Under the pieces are notes generated by a model. It saw only the letters and a list, made by a program, of their open reading frames with translations, was not told the DNA's origin and did no database searches. From the NCBI GenBank assembly GCA_023403375.1, contig JAEYEN010000089.1:1-9465 (forward strand): DNA of 9,465 nucleotides, in the 5' to 3' direction. Position numbers and translations under genes: made by a program. This DNA comes from Bacillota bacterium (GTDB lineage Bacteria > Bacillota > Clostridia > Christensenellales > Borkfalkiaceae). This document shows, piece after piece, positions 5,225-9,465 of this stretch (positions are counted from its first letter, which is position 1; every line of letters begins with the position of its first letter).

Positions 5225-7702
5225 ATGGCTAAGCACTTATTTGTCGACCCTTTGAAACTCAGGGAAAAAGGCAAAATCAAATTTGAGGACATTCTCGTAA
5301 ATCAATACGATAAGACAATCGAAGACGAGAAAAAGAATTTCAAAAAGGACGATTTCGTCAGAATATTCAACGATATCGCGGTTCTGAGAGAATTTGAGAG
5401 CATGATAAACTCCATTAAAATAAAGGGCGAATATCAAGGCTTTAAACATTCATATCCCGGTCCCGCGCATCTGTCGATGGGACAGGAAGCGGCGGCTGTC
5501 GGACAGGCTTATAACCTTGACTTAGACGATATGACGTTCGGTTCTCACAGAAGCCACAGCGAAGTTCTGGCGAGAGGTCTTGCTTCCATAAACAAACTGA
5601 AAGACGACGAACTCTATAAAATAATGAAAGAGTTTATGAACGGCGAAACGCTCGCCCCCGTCGAAAAACTGAACAAAACGGGCAACGTCAAAGATTTGGC
5701 GATAGACTTTTTGTTATACGGGTTTATGAGCGAAATTTTTGCTCGCCGCACGGGTTTCCATAGGGGAATGGGCGGCTCTATGCACGTGTTCTTTCTCCCG
5801 TTCGGAATATATCCCAACAACGCAATAGTCGGCGGTGCGGCGCCTGTCGCTCTGGGCGCGGCGCTCTACAAAAAAATCAACGATAAAAAAGGTATCGTTA
5901 TATCCAACGTCGGCGACGGCGCTATCGGTTGCGGCGTAGTTTACGAAAGTATGAACTTTGCGGCAATGGACCAATACCGCGAATTGTGGGAAAAGAAAGG
6001 CGGCTTGCCTATACTTTTCAACTTCTTCAACAACAACTACGGTATGGGCGGTCAGACGCGCGGCGAAACCATGGCTTACGACTTCCTGGCAAGGCTGGGC
6101 GCAGGCGTAACCCCGTCGCAGATGTATGCGGAAAGGGTAGACGGATTTAATCCGCTTGCCGTAATCGACGCGGTAAAGAGAAAGAAAAAATTATTATTAG
6201 AAGGCAAAGGTCCCGCAATGCTCGACGTCGTTACCTACCGTTTCGGCGGACACTCGCCTTCCGACGCAATGAGTTACCGCACGCAGGAAGAAGTGGACGC
6301 GTGGAAAGAGTACGACCCGCTTGTTACTTACAGAAAAGCGCTTGTAGACGCAAAAGTAGAAAGCGACGGCAAGTTCGACGATATTCTCGCAAGCATTTCA
6401 GAAAGAATGTTAAAACTTTGCAAACTTGCGGCGGACCCCGTTGAATCGCCTTATCTCGACTTCAATAAAGACCCCTATTACGTGGAAAACCTTATGTTCT
6501 CCGACGGCAAAGTGGAAAACTTCGGCGACAGACCCGTAGAAATAGGCAAAGACGTTAAAATGCCTATGGAAGAGAACCCCAGAGTTAAACAAATCGCAGG
6601 CAAATCCCGTTACGCGTTCGACGAAAAAGGTCAACTCGTTTCCAATATGAAGAGATTTAACATAAGAGACGGTTTGTTTGAAGCGATAATAGACAGATAT
6701 TATAAAGACAGCACGCTCACGTCTTACGGCGAAGACGTAAGAGATTGGGGCGGCGCGTTCGCGGTGTATAAAGGACTTACCGAAGCGCTTCCTTATCACA
6801 GACTGTTCAACTCGCCTATATCCGAAGCGGCAATCGTTTCTTCCGCAGTCGGATACGGACTTTGCGGCGGCAGAGTTATAGTAGAACTTATGTACGCAGA
6901 CTTTATGGGCAGAGCGGGCGACGAAATTTTCAACCAACTTGCCAAATGGCAGGCGATGAGCAGCGGCATACTCAAAATGCCGGTAGTGCTCCGCGTTTCG
7001 GTCGGCAGTAAATACGGTGCGCAGCACTCTCAGGACTGGGTCGCTTTACCCGCGCACGTTCCGGGGCTTAAAGTTTGCTTCCCCGCAACGCCGTACGACG
7101 CAAAAGGTCTTATGAACGCCGCGCTTAACGGAACGGACCCCGTTATCTTCTTTGAAAGCCAGAGAATTTACGATAAGGGCGAAGAATTCCATAAAGAAGG
7201 CGTGCCGAAAGAATATTACGAAATTCCGCTCGGCGAACCCGACGTTAAGAGAGTGGGTAGCGACGTTACCATTTTAACGATAGGCGCAACGCTTTATAAA
7301 GCGATGGAAGCGGCGAAAATTCTTTCCGAAAAATACGGAGTAGAAGCCGAAGTCATCGACGCGAGAAGCATCGTTCCCTTTAACTACGAAAAAGTTATAG
7401 AAAGCGTTAAAAAGACGGGCAGAATCATTCTCGCTTCCGACGCTTGTTCGCGAGGCAGTATACTGAATGACTTTGCGAGAAACATAAGCGAACTCTGTTT
7501 CGATTATTTAGACGCACCCGCTGTGGTTTGCGGCGCGCAGAACTGGATAACGCCCCCGTTTGAATTCGATGCGGAATTCTTCCCGCAGCCCGAATGGATT
7601 ATAGATTTTATCAACGACAAGATTTTGCCGCTTAAAGGGCACGTTTCCAAAATCAATACGTCTGACGCGGAAATAATCAGAAAGGCGAAAAAAGGCGTTT
7701 AA
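5225..7702 (+). CDS. Fused alpha-beta thiamine-diphosphate dehydrogenase E1 component
   Basis: This 825-residue protein holds both E1 subunits. The alpha half (about 45-410) has SHRSHSEVLARG (107-118), GGSMH (183-187), the thiamine-diphosphate motif beginning GDG (230-232) and closing NNN (269-271), and YRFGGHSPSD. A linker follows (about 412-478). The beta half (about 479-805) has SYGEDV, SPISEAAIV with the expected cofactor-activating Glu534, QHSQDW, HVPGLKV and DAKGLM. E1 forms the acyl-thiamine intermediate and acylates E2. The HRSH segment recalls pyruvate and acetoin dehydrogenase alpha chains more than branched-chain ones. Two insertions stand out: about 35-45 residues between 119 and 165, and about 10 residues (near 248-260) within the thiamine-diphosphate motif. 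The GEDVG usual in beta chains reads GEDVR. The start has AAGGAG 11 bases upstream. E1 is last in the operon. Enzyme class is firm; the substrate could be pyruvate, acetoin, a branched 2-oxo acid or something sugar-derived. Confidence 0.9.
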   Translation: MAKHLFVDPLKLREKGKIKFEDILVNQYDKTIEDEKKNFKKDDFVRIFNDIAVLREFESMINSIKIKGEYQGFKHSYPGPAHLSMGQEAAAVGQAYNLDLDDMTFGSHRSHSEVLARGLASINKLKDDELYKIMKEFMNGETLAPVEKLNKTGNVKDLAIDFLLYGFMSEIFARRTGFHRGMGGSMHVFFLPFGIYPNNAIVGGAAPVALGAALYKKINDKKGIVISNVGDGAIGCGVVYESMNFAAMDQYRELWEKKGGLPILFNFFNNNYGMGGQTRGETMAYDFLARLGAGVTPSQMYAERVDGFNPLAVIDAVKRKKKLLLEGKGPAMLDVVTYRFGGHSPSDAMSYRTQEEVDAWKEYDPLVTYRKALVDAKVESDGKFDDILASISERMLKLCKLAADPVESPYLDFNKDPYYVENLMFSDGKVENFGDRPVEIGKDVKMPMEENPRVKQIAGKSRYAFDEKGQLVSNMKRFNIRDGLFEAIIDRYYKDSTLTSYGEDVRDWGGAFAVYKGLTEALPYHRLFNSPISEAAIVSSAVGYGLCGGRVIVELMYADFMGRAGDEIFNQLAKWQAMSSGILKMPVVLRVSVGSKYGAQHSQDWVALPAHVPGLKVCFPATPYDAKGLMNAALNGTDPVIFFESQRIYDKGEEFHKEGVPKEYYEIPLGEPDVKRVGSDVTILTIGATLYKAMEAAKILSEKYGVEAEVIDARSIVPFNYEKVIESVKKTGRIILASDACSRGSILNDFARNISELCFDYLDAPAVVCGAQNWITPPFEFDAEFFPQPEWIIDFINDKILPLKGHVSKINTSDAEIIRKAKKGV

Positions 7703-7737
7703 TAAAAACCTATCGAAAACAAAAGCGATATTAAAAG

Positions 7738-7775
7738 CGCAAAACTCACGGAAAAATCTTTTCCGTGAGTTTGCG
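7738..7775 (+). terminator. Long hairpin after E1, probable end of the operon transcript
   Basis: AAACTCACGGAAAA (7742-7755) pairs perfectly with TTTTCCGTGAGTTT (7759-7772) around a 3-base loop. The stem extends outward by CGC/GCG with one bulged A, for about 17 pairs. The T run after it is only three bases within the stem and then GCGTAAAT, so the tail is not canonical. It may act as a weak terminator or an mRNA 3'-end stabiliser. Confidence 0.6.
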
Positions 7776-7784
7776 TAAATAACC

Positions 7785-7868
7785 ATTAAACAAGAAAGCG
7801 ATTAAATAAAAGAACTATAAAACAAACGAAAGAAATATTAAACAAAAGCACGATTAAACAAAAAGGCT
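7785..7868. repeat. Five degenerate copies of a 16-bp A-rich unit
   Basis: The units are ATTAAACAAGAAAGCG (7785-7800), ATTAAATAAAAGAACT (7801-7816), a 20-base diverged unit (7817-7836), ATTAAACAAAAGCACG (7837-7852) and ATTAAACAAAAAGGCT (7853-7868). Four of five are exactly 16 bases. The core ATTAAACAA is perfect in three. The function is unknown; it could be a regulator-binding array, an upstream promoter element for lplA, or slipped low-complexity sequence. Confidence 0.5.
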
Positions 7869-7946
7869 GTAAAAGTTAATATAAACCAAACGTCGATAAA
7901 GGCGTTGTGTTAACGCTGTATGACAGTTTAATAAAGGCGGTAGAAA

Positions 7947-8921
7947 ATGGACAAATTTTACTTTATAACGCACGATATTCACGACCCGTATTTTAACATT
8001 GCTTCGGACGAGTATCTGTTAAAGCAAAAAGACGGGTATTACATATATTTATGGATAAATTCGCCTGCCGTTATAGTGGGACTTAACCAGAACACGTTAC
8101 AGGAAGTAAATACCGCTTTTACCGAAAAAAACGGCATAAAAGTTGTAAGAAGGCTGACGGGCGGCGGAGCGGTCTATCACGACCTTAACAATATTTGTTA
8201 TACCGTTATCGCGCCTTACGACAGTAAAACCGATAACTATATAAAATTTACGGCGCCCGTTATAAAATATCTTTCGACGCTTGGCGTTCAAGCGGAGTTT
8301 GCCGGAAGAAACGATATTTTAGTAGACGGCAAAAAAATTTCGGGGAACGCGCAGACCATTTACAAAAACAGAATATTGCACCACGGCACGCTGCTTTATA
8401 ATACCGATATGTCCGTTCTTGGCGACGCGCTTAAAGCGAATAAACTTAAAACCGAAAGCAAGGGCATAAAATCGGTAAGGGCAAGGGTACAGAATATTTA
8501 CGATTTGCTTCCGCAAAAAATGTCCACGCAGGAGTTTTACGCAGGGCTTTGCCGCTATTTTAGGGAAACTTGCGAAGAATACGTTCTTACAAAAGAAGAT
8601 ATAGCCGCAATAGAAAAACTCAAAAAAGAAAAATATTCCACTTACGAGTGGAATATCGGAAAGTCGCCGAAAGGCAAAAGCAGGTTCGACGGCAGATTTT
8701 CTTTCGGCACGATAACGATAACTTTCGACACCGAAAACGGCATTATCGAAAACGCCGAAATTCACGGGGACTTTTTCTCGCATAACGACGTAAGTATTCT
8801 CGCCGAAAAATTAAACGGCAAAAGAATGTCTTATTCCGACGTTAAAGAAGCGCTAAAAGACGCTTCCGAATATATCGTTAACGCCGACGGAAACGAAATA
8901 GCCGAAAAAATGTTTTCCTGA
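7947..8921 (+). CDS. lplA: Lipoate-protein ligase A
   Basis: This 324-residue cytoplasmic enzyme activates free lipoate with ATP to lipoyl-AMP and joins it to the lysine of lipoyl domains. The large domain shows DPYFNIASDEYLL (13-25), the lipoyl-AMP binding loop RRLTGGGAVYHD (68-79), GRND (120-123), GKKISGNAQ with the likely catalytic Lys130, and HHGTLL (145-150). The small C-terminal accessory domain is present (about 235-324, including FSFGTITITFD and HGDFFS), so it matches full-length bacterial LplA rather than split forms or LipM/LipL transferases. The start ATG 7947 has a weaker site, AAAGGCGG, nearby upstream, and the conserved N-terminus begins right after it. It is separated from E1 by 244 bases with a hairpin, so it is probably transcribed separately. 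Its natural local target is E2 with its two lipoyl domains. No lipA or lipB is in the window. It converges on the next gene with a 22-base gap. Confidence 0.94.
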   Translation: MDKFYFITHDIHDPYFNIASDEYLLKQKDGYYIYLWINSPAVIVGLNQNTLQEVNTAFTEKNGIKVVRRLTGGGAVYHDLNNICYTVIAPYDSKTDNYIKFTAPVIKYLSTLGVQAEFAGRNDILVDGKKISGNAQTIYKNRILHHGTLLYNTDMSVLGDALKANKLKTESKGIKSVRARVQNIYDLLPQKMSTQEFYAGLCRYFRETCEEYVLTKEDIAAIEKLKKEKYSTYEWNIGKSPKGKSRFDGRFSFGTITITFDTENGIIENAEIHGDFFSHNDVSILAEKLNGKRMSYSDVKEALKDASEYIVNADGNEIAEKMFS

Positions 8922-8943
8922 TTTTTTGAGCGAGTTACCGAAT

Positions 8944-9465
8944 TTATTTTTGTCCGGAAACGGACACGGTTATATCAGCCGTAAATTTGTCGGCAAAATT
9001 ATCTTTGAATTTACTGTACTGCTTGTTATTATAGCGGTACAGTTTTTCTTTTATTTTCAAAAAATCGCAACCGAAATTTTTTTCTTTCTGAACCAGATTT
9101 TCTATATTCTCTTTAAGCAACGCTTCCGCTTTTTCTTTAACCGCTTGCGGAAGCGGCGGATTTTTGGAGTATGTCGAATCGGAAGCGGTCGCATTCTGGT
9201 CGCTTATTTTACAGTAAACGTCAAGACAGATTTCAAGCACGAGTTTGTCGTCTTTTGCGTTAAGCCACACTTTCGGCGTGCATTGCTTAACGGTTAAAAG
9301 ATAGTTGTGCGCGTCGTCGTCCGCACTTTTAACGTTTTGTAAACTTATGGTAGAACCCGAATAGTTTGCGTATAGCATATTCAAAGTAAAAGTTTCCTGC
9401 GCATTGAGTTCGCCCGTTACAAACCCATCCTTAAACAGCATAGTCGTTCTCGCGTCGAACAGGGA
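8944..9465 (-). CDS. Ger(x)C family spore germination protein, C-terminal part (5' end outside window)
   Basis: The frame is open to the right edge, so the ATG at 9441 is probably internal and the start lies beyond the window. The visible 173 residues read SLFDARTTMLFKDGFVTGEL at the start, like the A(v)FK-dkLvGeL segment of GerAC-type proteins. They continue through a charged helix (about KEKAEALLKENIENLVQKEK), then CDFLKIKEKLYR at the position of the family's CDilGfgeyfrrk, and end ADITVSVSGQK. This matches the C-terminal domain of Ger(x)C lipoproteins. These sit on the outer face of the spore inner membrane and work with GerA and GerB subunits in sensing germinants. The signal peptide and lipobox would be off-window. 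The family call rests on remembered pattern similarity and is moderately sure. It is unrelated to the metabolic operon and points to an endospore former. Confidence 0.68.
   Translation of the reverse strand, partial: SLFDARTTMLFKDGFVTGELNAQETFTLNMLYANYSGSTISLQNVKSADDDAHNYLLTVKQCTPKVWLNAKDDKLVLEICLDVYCKISDQNATASDSTYSKNPPLPQAVKEKAEALLKENIENLVQKEKNFGCDFLKIKEKLYRYNNKQYSKFKDNFADKFTADITVSVSGQK

Larger units (their letters stand above)
7703..7946. other. Gene-free A-rich spacer between E1 and lplA
   Basis: No reading frame with a credible ribosome-binding site is visible. It holds a long hairpin (7738-7775), a degenerate 16-bp repeat (7785-7868) and, just before lplA, a small dyad GCGTT/AACGC (7902-7916). 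I see no riboswitch or T-box pattern and no convincing sigma-A promoter for lplA, although the hairpin suggests lplA should have its own. Confidence 0.6.

Noticed and set aside
6410..7027. Long minus-strand open frame (205 residues) opposite E1
   Set aside because: Antisense to well-conserved E1 beta sequence; no motifs and no ribosome-binding site.
7785..7868. CRISPR array
   Set aside because: Units are 16 bases, degenerate and contiguous with no spacers, and there are no cas genes.
7905..7932. TTGTGT and TTTAAT as a promoter for lplA
   Set aside because: The spacing is tolerable, but transcription would start within or after the ribosome-binding site, so the mRNA would lack it.
8905..8927. 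AAAAAAT/ATTTTTT dyad as a bidirectional terminator
   Set aside because: The stem is entirely A-T pairs (7 bp) with a 9-base loop, too weak to call.
8926..9297. Plus-strand open frame (123 residues) after lplA
   Set aside because: It overlaps the Ger(x)C-like gene on the other strand, is Phe/Arg-rich without motifs, and has no ribosome-binding site. The minus-strand frame is open to the edge and matches a family.

Overview
The window looks like a chromosomal piece of an anaerobic, probably endospore-forming Firmicute (Clostridia-like). The evidence is A-rich spacers between moderate-GC genes, strong AAGGAG ribosome-binding sites, a textbook sigma-A promoter, a U-tailed intrinsic terminator, and the tail of a Ger(x)C-type spore germination gene at the right edge. 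I see no mobile elements, RNA genes or CRISPR. The organism assignment is inference; no marker gene is present.

Layout: (1) 2-511, the 3' end of a class II (zinc) aldolase gene, closed by a strong terminator at 551-581. (2) A sigma-A promoter at 617-645 drives an L-sorbose-1-phosphate reductase-like dehydrogenase (679-1935). (3) No terminator is visible before three genes for a complete 2-oxo-acid (or acetoin-type) dehydrogenase complex, in the unusual order E2 (2009-3691, two lipoyl domains), E3 (3765-5135), E1 (5225-7702, alpha and beta halves fused in one 825-residue chain). A long hairpin at 7738-7775 follows. (4) A gene-free, A-rich spacer (7703-7946) carries a degenerate 16-bp tandem repeat, then comes lplA (7947-8921), a lipoate-protein ligase. 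(5) Converging from the right edge on the minus strand is the C-terminal part of a Ger(x)C protein (8944-9465).

How the genes fit together: E1 would decarboxylate or cleave its substrate on thiamine diphosphate and pass the acyl group to the lipoyl domains of E2. E2 would transfer it to CoA, and E3 would reoxidise the dihydrolipoamide with NAD+. LplA could attach scavenged lipoate to E2. The sorbose-1-phosphate reductase-like enzyme and the class II aldolase suggest the complex belongs to a sugar-phosphate or polyol pathway rather than central pyruvate metabolism, but the substrate cannot be read from the sequence. The features most worth a second look are the divergent fused E1 with two insertions, its linkage to the sugar-phosphate genes, and a leader sequence reused between genes, including an orphan copy that stops at a terminator.
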